Positions 34,104-43,706 are shown, counted from the stretch's first letter. The stretch: DNA of 64,000 bases from Streptomyces sp. NBC_01235 (GCF_035989285.1 NZ_CP108513.1:8680001-8744000); one strand, 5' to 3'. A program made the numbers and translations. The notes: a model not told the origin generated them from the sequence alone.

Positions 34104-34137
34104 CGGGGCACCCCCCGCTCGTCGGCGGGGTGCCCCG
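34104..34137. terminator. hairpin after usp remnant
   Basis: CGGGGCACCCC and GGGGTGCCCCG are 11-base arms around 12 bases. It likely terminated the usp gene and now separates it from the pyruvate formate-lyase gene. Confidence 0.55.
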
Positions 34138-34177
34138 GACACCCGTGTCCCCGTCGGCTCGGTGCGGCGAGGCTCGG

Positions 34178-34220
34178 CCTGACCGGGCCTGACCGGGCCT
34201 GACCGGGCCTGACCGGGCCC
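34178..34220. repeat. 10-base tandem repeat (GACCGGGCCT)
   Basis: Four consecutive copies of GACCGGGCCT, the last ending in C. It is 130-170 bases upstream of the pyruvate formate-lyase start. One period per helical turn would put any bound protein on the same DNA face. Confidence 0.75.
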
Positions 34221-34349
34221 GATCGGCCTGGCGGAGAAGGGACGGATGGCGCACCCCAGATGCGCCGACAGGCCCTCCTTGCAGGCATCGCGAGCGACGA
34301 GCATCGACGGTGCAGAAGTTCTGTGTGCTGAGTGAGGGAGAGACCGGCG

Positions 34350-36611
34350 ATGACGGCAACGGTGACAGCTGGACCGCGGGCGACGACCGAGGCATGGCGA
34401 GGCTTCGCCGGTGCGCACTGGCGGGATCAGGTCGACGTGCGCGACTTCATCCAGGCCAACTACACGCCGTACGAGGGCGATTCCACGTTCCTCACCGGGC
34501 CGACCGAGCGCACGCTCACTGTCTGGGGCAAGGTCGCCGCGCTGTTCCCCGAGGAGCGGCGCCGGGGCGTCCTCGACGTCGACCCGGGCAACCCGTCCAC
34601 CATCACCTCACATCGGCCGGGCTTCATCGACCGCGACCGTGAGCTGATCGTCGGCCTGCAGACCGACGCCCCGCTCCGGCGGGCGATCATGCCCAATGGC
34701 GGACTGCGGATGGTGGAGAACGGGCTGAAGGCGTACGGCTACCGGGCCGACCCGTTCGTCACGCGCGTCTTCGGGACCTACCGCAAGACCCACAACGACG
34801 GTGTCTTCGACGCGTACACCCCCGAGATGCGCGCCGCCCGCAAGGCCGGCATCATCACCGGACTGCCCGACGCCTACGGCCGCGGCCGGATCATCGGCGA
34901 CTACCGGCGCGTGGCGCTGTACGGCACCGACCGGCTGATCGGGGCCAAGCGCGCCGAGAAGGCCCGGCTGGACGCCGAGCCGTCGAGCGAGCACGTCATC
35001 CGCGACCGCGAGGAACTCGCCGAGCAGATCAAGGCCCTGGGTGAACTGACCCGCATGGCGGCGACCTACGGTTGCGACGTCTCCCGTCCCGCGGTCACCG
35101 CGCACGAGGCCGTGCAGTGGCTCTACCTCGGCTTCCTCGCGGCGGTGAAGGAACAGAACGGCGCCGCGATGTCGCTGGGCCGCACCTCCACCTTCCTCGA
35201 CGTCTACCTCCAGCGCGACCTGGACGAGGGAGTCCTCGACGAGTCCCGTGCCCAGGAGCTCGTCGACGACTTCGTGATCAAGCTGCGGATCGTCCGGTTC
35301 CTGCGCACCCCCGAGTACGACGCCCTGTTCTCCGGCGACCCCACCTGGGTCACCGAGTCCATCGGCGGCATCGGCGACGACGGCCGCCCGCTGGTCACCC
35401 GCACCTCCTTCCGCTTCCTGCAGACCCTCTACAACCTCGGCCCCGCCCCCGAGCCCAACCTCACCGTCCTGTGGTCGCCCCGACTGCCCGCCGGCTTCAA
35501 GGAGTTCTGCGCGCAGGTGTCCATCGACACCAGCGCCGTCCAGTACGAGTCCGACGACCTGTTGCGCCCCCGCAACGGCGACGACACCGCGATCGCCTGC
35601 TGCGTCTCCGCCATGGCGGTGGGCAAGGAGATGCAGTTCTTCGGCGCCCGCGTCAACCTGGCCAAGGCGCTGCTGTACGCGGTCAACGGCGGCCGGGACG
35701 AGATGACCGGCGAGCAGATCGCCCCCGAGACGCCCGCGATCACCCGCGAGTACCTGGACTACGAGCAGCTGTCGGCGGCCTACGACCACATGCTCGACTG
35801 GCTGGCGGCCACCTACGTCAACGCGCTCAACGTCATCCACTACATGCACGACAAGTACGCCTACGAGCGCATCGAGATGGCCCTGCACGACCACCCCGTG
35901 CACCGCTTCATGGCCTGCGGCATCGCAGGGCTGTCGGTCGCCGTCGACAGCCTGTCCGCCGTCAAACACGCGCGCGTGAAGGTCATCCGGGACGCGACCG
36001 GGCTCGCCGTCGACTACGAGATCGAGGGGGACTACCCGGCGTACGGCAACAACGACGAGCGCGCGGACGCCCTCGCCGCCGACCTGGTCCGGTCCTTCAT
36101 GGCCAAGGTGCGCAAGCACCCGACCTACCGGGACGCCGAGCACACCCAGTCGGTGCTGACCATCACCTCGAACGTCGTCTACGGCAAGCACACCGGCAAC
36201 ACCCCCGACGGCCGCCGGGCCGGACAGCCGTTCGCCCCCGGCGCCAACCCGATGAACGGCCGTGACCGGCACGGCGTGGCAGCCTCCGCGCTCTCGGTGG
36301 CCAAGCTGCCGTACGAGCAGGCCCGCGACGGCATCTCGCTGACCACGACCATCACCCCGGAGGGACTGGGACACGTCCCCCAGGAGCGCGCGGGCCACCT
36401 GGTCGGCATCCTCGACGCCTACATGGGCGCCGGCGGGTTCCACATGAACGTCAACGTCCTCGACCGCGCCACCCTCGAGGACGCGATGGAGCACCCGGAG
36501 AAGTACCCCGACCTGACCATCCGGGTCTCCGGGTACGCCGTCAACTTCGTCCGGCTGACCCGCGAGCAGCAGCTCGACGTGATCAGCCGCACCTTCCACG
36601 GATCGCTGTGA
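34350..36611 (+). CDS. pflB: pyruvate formate-lyase (glycyl radical enzyme)
   Basis: A 753-residue glycyl radical enzyme that converts pyruvate and CoA to formate and acetyl-CoA. The paired active-site cysteines are Cys417-Cys418 in AIACCVSAM. The radical Gly is Gly728 in [53 protein letters not shown] and [17 protein letters not shown] are also PFL hallmarks. Length is normal (about 760). The ATG at 34350 is preceded by GGGAGAG. The activase is directly downstream and overlaps. The radical is destroyed by oxygen, so expression is expected only without air, which is unusual for a Streptomyces. Confidence 0.95.
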   Translation: MTATVTAGPRATTEAWRGFAGAHWRDQVDVRDFIQANYTPYEGDSTFLTGPTERTLTVWGKVAALFPEERRRGVLDVDPGNPSTITSHRPGFIDRDRELIVGLQTDAPLRRAIMPNGGLRMVENGLKAYGYRADPFVTRVFGTYRKTHNDGVFDAYTPEMRAARKAGIITGLPDAYGRGRIIGDYRRVALYGTDRLIGAKRAEKARLDAEPSSEHVIRDREELAEQIKALGELTRMAATYGCDVSRPAVTAHEAVQWLYLGFLAAVKEQNGAAMSLGRTSTFLDVYLQRDLDEGVLDESRAQELVDDFVIKLRIVRFLRTPEYDALFSGDPTWVTESIGGIGDDGRPLVTRTSFRFLQTLYNLGPAPEPNLTVLWSPRLPAGFKEFCAQVSIDTSAVQYESDDLLRPRNGDDTAIACCVSAMAVGKEMQFFGARVNLAKALLYAVNGGRDEMTGEQIAPETPAITREYLDYEQLSAAYDHMLDWLAATYVNALNVIHYMHDKYAYERIEMALHDHPVHRFMACGIAGLSVAVDSLSAVKHARVKVIRDATGLAVDYEIEGDYPAYGNNDERADALAADLVRSFMAKVRKHPTYRDAEHTQSVLTITSNVVYGKHTGNTPDGRRAGQPFAPGANPMNGRDRHGVAASALSVAKLPYEQARDGISLTTTITPEGLGHVPQERAGHLVGILDAYMGAGGFHMNVNVLDRATLEDAMEHPEKYPDLTIRVSGYAVNFVRLTREQQLDVISRTFHGSL

Positions 36612-37354
36612 GCACCATGGCCGAGCCGCTGACGGGCCGGATCCACTCCTGGGACCTGTCCACGGGAGTGGACGGTCCCGGGACCCGGTTCGTGCTGTTC
36701 CTCAGCGGCTGCCCCCTGCGCTGCCTGTACTGCGCCAACCCCGACACCTGGCACATGCGCGACGGGAAGCAGACCACCGTCGACGAGGTGATGGCCGAGA
36801 TCGAGAGGTACCGGCCCTTCATCACCACCGCCGGCGGGGGAGTGACGCTCACCGGCGGCGAGGCGCTGCTGCAGCCCGCCTTCACGGCCGCGATCTTCCG
36901 CCGCTGCAAGGAACTCGGCCTGCACACCGCCCTCGACACCTCAGGCTTCCTCGGCGCCCGCGCGACCGACGAACTGCTCGCCGACACCGACCTGGTCCTG
37001 CTGGACATCAAGTCCTTCGACGTGCGCACCTACCGGAAGCTGACCGGCGGAGACCTCTCCCCGACCCTCAACTTCGCCACCCGCCTCGACCGGCTCGGCG
37101 TCCCGGTGTGGATCCGCTATGTCCTCGTGCCCGGCTGGACCGACGACCCTGCGGCCGTCGACGGGCTCGGCGCGTTCCTCGCGGAGCTGGCCAACGTCGA
37201 CCGGGTGGACGTTCTGCCGTTCCACAAGCTCGGCGCCCACAAGTACGAGGCGCTGGGGATCCCCTTCCCGCTGCGCGACACACCCGCGCCGGATCCGGAC
37301 CTGACGGAGCGGGTGCGCGAGCAGTTCCGGGAGCATGGCCTGCGGGCGTTCTGA
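36608..37354 (+). CDS. pflA: pyruvate formate-lyase activating enzyme
   Basis: A 248-residue radical-SAM enzyme that installs the glycyl radical on PflB. The cluster motif CxxxCxxC is Cys35-Cys39-Cys42 in [26 protein letters not shown] is the SAM-binding GGE motif. [11 protein letters not shown] and [11 protein letters not shown] complete the fold. GTG at 36608 overlaps the PflB stop (GTGA); an ATG nine bases later is the alternative. The gene ends before a 52-base perfect palindrome that should terminate the operon. Confidence 0.94.
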   Translation: MSTMAEPLTGRIHSWDLSTGVDGPGTRFVLFLSGCPLRCLYCANPDTWHMRDGKQTTVDEVMAEIERYRPFITTAGGGVTLTGGEALLQPAFTAAIFRRCKELGLHTALDTSGFLGARATDELLADTDLVLLDIKSFDVRTYRKLTGGDLSPTLNFATRLDRLGVPVWIRYVLVPGWTDDPAAVDGLGAFLAELANVDRVDVLPFHKLGAHKYEALGIPFPLRDTPAPDPDLTERVREQFREHGLRAF

Positions 37355-37395
37355 CCGCGCAGCCCCACACGGCGTGAGCGAGGTGGAACAGTTCG

Positions 37396-37447
37396 GAGCC
37401 CCGGCCGGATCGCTCCGGAGCGCTCCGGAGCGATCCGGCCGGGGCTC
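37396..37447. terminator. 52-base perfect palindrome after pflA
   Basis: The palindrome begins GAGCCCCGGCCGGATCGCTCC (37396-37416) and ends with its exact complement (37427-37447); the central ten bases GGAGCGCTCC are also self-complementary. As RNA it makes a very long stem. It lies 42 bases after the pflA stop. There is no T-tract, as usual in Streptomyces. Confidence 0.75.
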
Positions 37448-37589
37448 ACCGTACGCGGGTGGGGTCTGTGCCCGGTTCTGGGACGCGGCCACACCCTGGC
37501 CTGGGAAGGCACCCGGCACCCTTCGTCGGCCGGTCCGCCGTACACCGGGCGGCGTGCGGCAGACCGGTTCGGGCGGTCGCATCTCGACG

Positions 37590-37795
37590 ACGATGCGTGC
37601 CTTGATCTGCCCGTTGAGGACCTCGGCGATGGACTCGTCGACGGTGGCACGGACGGGTCTCGTGGATGGCCTCGGCGCGTCCGGCGGCGTGCAACTGGAA
37701 GACCTCGTCCAGGTCCTGGCGGGTGCCGACGATGGAGCCGATGTGCACGGCGTGGCGGACCACCACGGCCAAGGCCCTTGTGGTGGCCCGCACGC
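37590..37795 (-). pseudogene. zinc alcohol dehydrogenase, C-terminal remnant
   Basis: Reading right to left, one frame gives VHIGSIVGTRQDLDEVFQLHAAGRAEAIHETR, and after a slip the next gives ATVDESIAEVLNGQIKARIVVEM. These are the last ~60 residues of an AdhP-type alcohol dehydrogenase. The N-terminal catalytic domain is missing. A fermentative Adh next to pyruvate formate-lyase would make metabolic sense, so this may be the lost ethanol branch. Confidence 0.6.
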
Positions 37796-37972
37796 CGGCA
37801 GAGGTGTGATTATGTGAGCTACCACATGTGTCTCATCAGCAGCCCCTCATCTGTCGGCAAATCACCGGCGTGAGTGGTTCCTGAGCGGGGAGATGGCGCG
37901 CGTGCCTCGGCTTCGTGATGGTGGACGAATTCCACGTCAACGAGGTGATCGAAGCGGGACGGGGGCGGCATC

Positions 37973-39078
37973 ATGATCGCCGATCTGTGCACGACGAGCC
38001 GAGCCCATTCGGAGAGCTGCCCGGGTACCGCCGGCCCGGTGGCTGTGCTGGACCGTGTCGGTGTCCGCGAGGGCCAGCCGTTCATTTTGGGAGGCGACGG
38101 GTCGTATGAACTGCAGCTGAACCGTTTTCTGCGTGAGTTGCCGAATTGGGGTGTGCGAGCCGAGAACAGCGTTCTGGGGTACGCCCGGGACGTGATGCTT
38201 TTCGTCCGGTTTCTGGAGACGTCGCGGTATGGCAAGTCGATTTGGGCGTGCGACAGCGATGACCTGCGGGCTTATAAGCGAGTGCGGTTGTGGTGTGGCG
38301 GGCCGGGTGCTGTGTCGGTGGGGACGTGGAACCGGTCGGTGGCGGCGCTGGACAAGTGGGTGGCGTGGTCACTGGACGCAGGGCTGCTGAAGCGGGCTCC
38401 GTTCCGGTACGTCGACAAGACGGTGATGACGCCGGCCGGCCCCCGCCGGGTTCACGTGAACGCCGACATGGAGTCAGATCCGCAGGACGAGCCGTTGCGG
38501 TTCGTGTCCTTCGAGGACTACCTGTTGTGGCGGAACGTAGGACTCCGTGGGGAGTTGCCGCAAGGCGGCGCTGATCCGGCGTGGCGGGGGCGGCACGGTG
38601 AGCGCAACGCTCTGTTCGCCGATGGTCTTGTTCACAGCGGGATGCGGCTGGGCGAGGGGGCCTGCCTGCTGGTGCCTGAGGTGCCCCCGCCGGGCGGGCC
38701 GGGGGAGTTCAGGGTGGCAGGGGCGGTGGCCAAGCGACGCAAAGGCCGCCGGGTGTTCCTGCCGCCGCGCAAGGTGCGCCAGTTTCACCAGTTCCTGGCC
38801 GTGGAACGCGATGCAATCGTGGCCCGCTGCACTGCGCAGGGCAGCTTCAGGCCTGCGGCTACGGACCGGACGGTGGTCCGCACGGGCCGGTATGCGCTGG
38901 CGACACGCCGGCTCACGATGAACCGGAGGGTGAGGAAGGGGAGGAGGAACCCATGCCCTGGCGGTCGAGTGCCCGGCAGTTCCGCCGCACCCTCGCCTGG
39001 CACCTCGCGCACCAGCCCTTCGGCGTCGTTGCAGGCGCCCGGCAGTACCAGCACGCCGAACTGGCACGTGAGCTGCGG
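37973..39078 (+). pseudogene. tyrosine recombinase/integrase, disrupted
   Basis: From ATG at 37973 the frame holds a core-binding domain (NRFLRELPNWGVRAENSVLGYARDVMLFVRFLE, SVGTWNRSVAALDKWVAWSLDAGLL) and the start of the catalytic domain with the first Arg box (LVHSGMRLGEGACLL). Around 38930 the frame is lost. The match resumes in another frame at 38953 as [37 protein letters not shown], the His/Arg box and the following helix. The region between the boxes is shortened. The final Tyr is absent because the gene is fused to an ABC fragment. GC is lower than around it, which agrees with transfer. Confidence 0.75.
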
Positions 39079-39380
39079 TCCGCCATCGGGTACGTGGAGC
39101 AGGACGCTCCTGTGCTGGCCGGCACGCTGCGCGAGAACCTGGTCTTCGCGGCGCCCCGCGCGACGGACGACGACATCCGCGACGTCCTGGCCCGGACGAG
39201 GCTCGACACCCTCGTCGGCCGCCTGCCCCACGGCCTGGAGACCCCGGTCGGACACCGCGGCTCGAAGTTGTCCGGCGGCGAGCGGCAGCGCATCGCCATC
39301 GCCCGCGCCCTGTCAGGATCGACTGTGCCGACGCGCTCTTGGGAGTGGCCGTCGCCTTGGTCGGCACACTGCTGAAGTGA
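39079..39380 (+). pseudogene. ABC exporter ATP-binding fragment joined to integrase
   Basis: In frame with the integrase tail comes [29 protein letters not shown], then [49 protein letters not shown]. This is the Q-loop through the signature motif (LSGGE) of an ABC exporter of the MsbA type. Walker A before it and Walker B after it are missing. The sequence then runs into an unrelated end. It marks a recombination junction. Confidence 0.75.
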
Positions 39381-39453
39381 CGCGGCGACGGTCACAGACG
39401 CCGGTGAGGAGGACGGGAGAGCGATGTCGCTGAGCCGCGTATCGGCCCTGGCC

Positions 39454-39480
39454 GGCCTCCGTCAGGCGCTGACGGAGGCC
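39454..39480. terminator. hairpin in mosaic region
   Basis: GGCCTCCGTCAG and CTGACGGAGGCC are perfect 12-base arms around GCG. It follows the ABC fragment at about 75 bases. Confidence 0.5.
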
Positions 39481-39797
39481 GGGGCCGTCGGCGACGAGCG
39501 CGCGAGATCGACGCCGATCAGCCGGCCGACCGAGGACTCCGCACCCTCCTGACTCGAACCGTACGCGGAGTTGAATTGGATCGCGGCGTCAGGCCCGCGG
39601 GCCAAACGGCCCGCTCCCGCGCGGACACCACGGCCGCAAGGCGGTCCGTGAACTGCGCTCAAGCCCGGGGACGCGCCAACGGGCCGGCCCACCACGCGTC
39701 GTACGAGTGACTGTGTGCATTCATGCTCTGCCCGACGTCGTGGGAGCCACGTCGAGCCTGGCCAGGGCGCTGGGCCACCCCTCCGGGTAGAACACAA

Positions 39798-39918
39798 GAT
39801 GCTCGCCGCCGCGGCGGTCATCGACCCGACTGGACGCCTGGTCGCTTCTCTCAGCCTGACCGTCGCCGGCGCGACGCAGCCCCGAGGGCGACAGCCGCAG
39901 AAAATGCCCGCCGCCTGA
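39798..39918 (+). pseudogene. fragment of a second MFS gene, related to 48524
   Basis: MLAAAAVIDPTGRLVASLS is identical in protein to residues of the MFS exporter at 49475-49531, with five silent differences in 58 bases. The next residues LTVAGATQP resemble that exporter's end (MTVAGTEAP), as if a deletion removed about 40 codons. It is a remnant of a homologous transporter and not a recent copy, because all changes are silent. Confidence 0.6.
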
Positions 39919-39998
39919 GAAGGCGCGAAAGCAGGCCGATCCCCGTCCTCGCCAGGCTCGTGCGTGTGGGCTGCGGCCCACTCTCAATGGCTTCTTGT

Positions 39999-40034
39999 TC
40001 AATCGACTTGCTCGTGAGACTAAGTCGGTAATAT
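39999..40034 (+). promoter_or_regulatory. promoter and operator of the first TetR gene
   Basis: TAATAT at 40029-40034 is a strong -10 and would start transcription close to the ATG at 40041, so the message is probably leaderless. CGACTT (40004-40009) and AAGTCG (40022-40027) form an inverted repeat across the promoter. TCAATCGAC (39999-40007) also occurs upstream of CYP102. Confidence 0.5.
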
Positions 40035-40040
40035 GGGCCC

Positions 40041-40664
40041 ATGGCTCATGTCCCAGCGGCCGAGCGCCGCCCTCAACTGATCAAAGCAGCCATCGACCTC
40101 ATGACGAGAGAAGGAGTCTCGGCCGGAAGCACCCGTGCCATCGCCACCGAACTGGGCGTCGCTCAAGCCACCGTGCACTACACGTTCGGCACGAAGGAGG
40201 GGCTCTACCGCGCCGTCATGGAACAGCTCACGGCGGAGCTGCTGGCGCAGGTCGAGCAGGCCGTTCCGGAGGATGCCGGATTCGAGGAGACGGTCGGCAC
40301 ATTGGCCTCAGCCCTCTGGAGCACGGTGCGCGAGAAGCCGGGCCACCACCTCCTCCTCTCGGAGCTGAGCATGTTCGCACTCCGCACGCCCGCGCTCAAC
40401 GAAGCCCTTGAGAGCCACTATCGTGGCGTGGTCGAAGTGACGGCGAGGCTCGTGACGCAGGCGGCCGAGCGCGCGGGTCAACCCTTGGCCGAGCCCGCAG
40501 AAACAGTCGCGCGATTCTTCCTCTCCGGTTTCGACGGGCTCGTCATGCAGCGCCTGACCCACCCCGACGAAGAGGCTGAGGCAACCTGCCTGCAAGCCTT
40601 CATCGCCTCCGTTGTGGCGCTGGCACGCGGTCAGCTGAGTCTCGTGGCCGTCCCGGCGTTCTGA
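40041..40664 (+). CDS. TetR-family regulator 1
   Basis: A 207-residue TetR protein. The N-terminal HTH is RRPQLIKAAIDLMTREGVSAGSTRAIATELGVAQATVHYTFGTKEGLYRAVMEQL (about residues 9-65). The C-terminal ligand domain includes GHHLLLSELSMFALRTPALNEAL. Ligand unknown. It is not adjacent to an intact structural gene; an AraC remnant converges on it. The promoter places the start codon next to the transcription start. Confidence 0.88.
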   Translation: MAHVPAAERRPQLIKAAIDLMTREGVSAGSTRAIATELGVAQATVHYTFGTKEGLYRAVMEQLTAELLAQVEQAVPEDAGFEETVGTLASALWSTVREKPGHHLLLSELSMFALRTPALNEALESHYRGVVEVTARLVTQAAERAGQPLAEPAETVARFFLSGFDGLVMQRLTHPDEEAEATCLQAFIASVVALARGQLSLVAVPAF

Positions 40665-41066
40665 CCGAGCTCGACGACGACCGGCGGTGGAGTCTGGTTC
40701 CGGGGCCCCTGAACCTCAGGGGGGCCAGCTCGTGCGGCCTGCCCCGGCGCCACGCCGTACTCGCGCTCGAAGGCTCTGGCGAAGGCGAACTCCGAGGGGT
40801 AACCGACGAGTTGGGCGATCGCGTGCAGCGGGGAGTTGTCCTCGCGCGGGAGGCGCCCCGCGCAGGTCATGCGCCACCGGATTCAGATGGGCGAGCGGCG
40901 GCGAACCGACCATCTCGGTGAACCGACGGGCGAAGACAGCACGGGACAGCCCACCCTCGACCGCCGGCTTCTCCACGGTCCACGTGTGGACGGGATCGGT
41001 ATGGATGGCGCGCAGGGCAGCCCCGATCGCGGGATCACGCAAGGCTCCGGCCCACCCGTGGTCCAC
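40631..41066 (-). pseudogene. AraC-family regulator, frameshifted C-terminal remnant
   Basis: From the right, one frame reads DPAIGAALRAIHTDPVHTWTVEKPAVEGGLSRAVFARRFTEMVGSPPLAHLN. After a one-base slip near 40870 the next frame continues RMTCAGRLPREDNSPLHAIAQLVGYPSEFAFARAFEREYGVAPGQ. Together they make the double HTH of an AraC protein. The N-terminal domain is missing. The stop overlaps the end of the TetR gene. Confidence 0.75.
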
Positions 41067-41327
41067 GTCCGGACCCGCTCATTGCTCGGCAGATGTCGGC
41101 ATGGCGCCGCCCCTGGCGCACGAGGGGACCGCGCCGCCCACATGGCCCGGGAGGCGTACACGACCGGCGTCGCCTCGGCCGCCTTCGGCAGCATCGGCCT
41201 CGCCACCACCCGGTTCAGCGACGCCCAGGACGACCACGCGCCCCTGGCCTACGCCTCCTCCCAGGCGAGGTCCCGTGGGTGCGCGATCCGGGGGAGCCCT
41301 CCTTCGGGGTTCATCAGACCACCCTCC

Positions 41328-41343
41328 AGTTGGTCAATCGTCC
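41328..41343. promoter_or_regulatory. operator candidate of TetR 2
   Basis: TTGGTCAATCGTCCAA is a 6-4-6 inverted repeat with one mismatch. It is 55 bases upstream of the second TetR gene. TTGGTCAGTCGACCAT at 44893-44908, upstream of the zinc alcohol dehydrogenase, is nearly the same. Confidence 0.45.
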
Positions 41344-41397
41344 AAGACGCTGAGTTAGGATGAGGTCGCCCAGCAAGCGTGGAGGAGCGGCGCCCGG

Positions 41398-41997
41398 ATG
41401 TCTCGCATGGCAGCGAAGGATCGACGAGAGCACTTGATCGCCGCGGCGATCCGCGTGATGGTCCGCGACGGAGTCGCGAAGGCCACGACACGCGCGATCG
41501 TCAATGAAGCGGACATGCCGTTGGGAGTCTTCCACTACTGCTTCAAGTCGCGCGAGGAACTCCTGCAAGAGGTCATCACTCGCCTCACGGACAGCAGTGT
41601 GGCCACGGCGCGGCAGGTGTTCGCGTCGGAAGGCGATCTCGGCTCGCGTATCGCCAACAGCCTGAACGCGTTCTGGCAGGGCGTGGAGGCCAGTCCGGGC
41701 GAGCATCAAGTGGGGTACGAACTCACCCACTACGCGTTGCGCCAGGCCGGGTTCGAAGAACTGGCTCAACGGCAGTACGCCCACTATCTGGAAGTACATC
41801 AGGAACTGCTCGCGGAAGCGGCCGAGAGCGCCGGTATCCAGTGGACCGTCCCGCTGTCCGTCCTGGCCCGCTACATGAACTCCGTCCTTGACGGGGTCAC
41901 CCTGTGCTGGCTTGTCGACCGCGACAGCGAGAGCAGTCGCGATGTGCTCCGCCTTGCCGCCCAGCACCTCGAGGCCCTCACCGAGAAGGCGGAGTAG
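41398..41997 (+). CDS. TetR-family regulator 2
   Basis: A 199-residue TetR protein. The HTH is RREHLIAAAIRVMVRDGVAKATTRAIVNEADMPLGVFHYCFKSREELLQEVI (residues about 8-60). The ligand domain has GEHQVGYELTHYALRQAGFEELAQRQY. It resembles TetR 1 in layout. The motif at 41328, shared with the dehydrogenase upstream region at 44893, suggests that it controls itself and that dehydrogenase. The converging gene at 42077 is a truncated aldolase. Confidence 0.88.
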   Translation: MSRMAAKDRREHLIAAAIRVMVRDGVAKATTRAIVNEADMPLGVFHYCFKSREELLQEVITRLTDSSVATARQVFASEGDLGSRIANSLNAFWQGVEASPGEHQVGYELTHYALRQAGFEELAQRQYAHYLEVHQELLAEAAESAGIQWTVPLSVLARYMNSVLDGVTLCWLVDRDSESSRDVLRLAAQHLEALTEKAE

Positions 41998-42076
41998 AGG
42001 GTCGGGCGCGCAGCCACCTCGCATGGAAGGGGCAGGCCGGCGCCTGTCCCTTCCCATCTGCGCGTCGCCGGTCGGG

Positions 42077-42775
42077 TCAGTCGAACAGATCCGGCTGCTC
42101 CGCGGTGATCTGGTCCCAGAGGGGCCGGAACTGGAACCAGCCCGGCAGTTCTCCGGAGATCTGGGCGCGGACCATCCGTGCCGTTTCGGCATCGATGAGT
42201 TTCGGTTCGCCCGCGGTCATGGCCGGCAGCTGGGCCTGGCACGAGCGTTCCATCGTGATGAAATACCAGGCTGCCTCGGCCACGGACGCTCCGACCGTGA
42301 GCAGTCCGTGGTTCTGCAGGACAACCGCCTTGCGGTCACCCAGGGCCACGCCGATCTTGCGACCCTCCTCGGTGTCGTTCACCACGCCGCGGTAGTCCGA
42401 GTAGATGCCGTGGTCCTCGTAGAAGGCACAGGCGTCCTGCGTGATCGGGGCCAAGGGGATACCGAGGCTGGAGAACGCCTTGCCGTGCACGGAGTGGGTG
42501 TGGGCGGCCGCGACCACGTCGGGCCGCGCACGGTGCACTTCGGAGTGGATGCAGAACGCGGCGTTGTTGACCGGGCGCCTGCCTTCGAGGAGCGTGCCGT
42601 CGTGGTCGACCAGGATCAGGTCAAAGACCCGTATCTGGCTGAACGACATCCCGAACGGGTTGACCCAGAAAGCCGAAGGGTTCTCCGGATCGCGGGCCGT
42701 GATGTGCCCGGCGACCCCCTCGGAGGAACCGAAGCGCGCGAAGAGCCGGAAAGCCGCCGCGAGTTCCTGCTTCGC
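42077..42775 (-). pseudogene. class II aldolase/adducin-family gene, 5' truncated
   Basis: The open part reads HITARDPENPSAFWVNPFGMSFSQIRVFDLILVDHDG and continues with AAHTHSVHGKAFSSLG (HxH zinc ligands), QNHGLLTVG and ITAEQPDLFD. It is a metal-dependent aldolase or epimerase-like domain. Similarity extends upstream of the first Met (42649) through KQELAAAFRLFARFGSSEGVAG to about 42772, with no start codon there. The first 20-40 residues are missing and the break coincides with a second broken gene. Confidence 0.75.
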
Positions 42776-43455
42776 AGAACGAGCACTTCGAGTTCTACTG
42801 GTTCCCGCACACCGAGAACTGCCTCACCCTGCGCAACAATCGCAGCGCGGGCCCCCTCGCCCCGAGGGGCCGGATCAGTGGCTGGTTCGACGACGAGTTC
42901 CTCTCCAACGGCATGTTCCAGGCACTCAATTCACTGGGCCGAGCCGTGCCCGCGACCATCCCGACGATCGCAAGGCTTTCCAGCCGCGCTCTCTCGGCAC
43001 GGACGTACACGGACATCCCCTACAAGGTCTTCACGAGCCCGCGCCGCGTCCGGATGATCGAACTGGAGTACGCCGTCCCGCGCGAAGCCCTCCTCGACGC
43101 CCTGCGCGAGCTCAAGACCATGGTCGACCGCTCAGATCTGCGCATCACCTTCCCCGTCGAAGTCCGCACAGCGCCCGCGGACGACATCACGCTCTCCACG
43201 GCGTCAGCACGAGACAGTGCCCATATCGCCGTCCACGTGTACCGGGGCACGCCCTGTCACCAGTACTTCACGGCGGCGGAACGCATCTTCACCGCGTACG
43301 ACGGGCGCCCGCACTGGGGCAAGCTTCATACCCGCAACGCCGACCACTTCGCCGAGACCTACCCGCGCTTCGGCGAGTTCACCGCATTGCGTGACCGTCT
43401 CGACCCGGACCGGCGCTTCGCAAACCCCTGCCTGCGACGGGTCCTGGGCGACTGA
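42772..43455 (+). pseudogene. D-arabinono-1,4-lactone oxidase, C-terminal part
   Basis: The frame opens without a start as SQNEHFEFYWFPHTENCLTLRNNR. It continues KVFTSPRRVRMIELEYAVPREALLDALREL, ITFPVEVRTAPADDITLSTA, CHQYFTAAERIFTAYDGRPHWGKLHT and YPRFGEFTALRDRLDPDRRFANPCLRRVLGD. This is the ALO substrate domain of an FAD-linked sugar-lactone oxidase. The FAD-binding N-terminal half is gone. It abuts, head to head, the truncated aldolase gene at about 42772. Confidence 0.8.
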
Positions 43456-43626
43456 ACCGGCCACGGGTGCCTACGGCGCGGGCACCCGCAAGTGGGCGCT
43501 GCGACGGGATCGGCGACCCATGTGCCTCCGCTGGGAGAGCGCAGCTATCGCGTGGGCGCCTCGGCCGACGGGATGATCACCAGGTGGCTGTGTGGATCCC
43601 CGCGGGGGTCCGGGCACTTCATGATG

Positions 43627-43706
43627 GGATGAACTCGTAGGGACCAGCGACTTCGTGTCGCTCCATGCGCCGCTGACCGCGGCCACGGAGGCCCGAGCGC
43701 ACTTCG
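43627..43706 (+). pseudogene. 2-hydroxyacid dehydrogenase fragment
   Basis: A short frame reads DELVGTSDFVSLHAPLTAATEARAHFA. This is the SDFVxLHxPLT segment of D-isomer-specific 2-hydroxyacid dehydrogenases. Nothing else of the gene is visible. It is one more shard in the mosaic. Confidence 0.5.

Noticed and set aside
34608..36599. 663-codon open frame on the minus strand opposite pflB
   Set aside because: Its translation is Gly/Val/Asp-rich without motifs and mirrors the third-position GC bias of the pflB codons; pflB has full catalytic motifs.
39462..39821. Minus frame suggestive of an IS110 transposase (RLIGVDLA)
   Set aside because: Only a few residues fit and no catalytic motif was found.
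40887..41360. Plus-strand frame reading MAREAYTTGVASAAFGSIGLATTRF
   Set aside because: Protein-like in part, but no start site or family and it overlaps the AraC remnant; not enough to call a gene.
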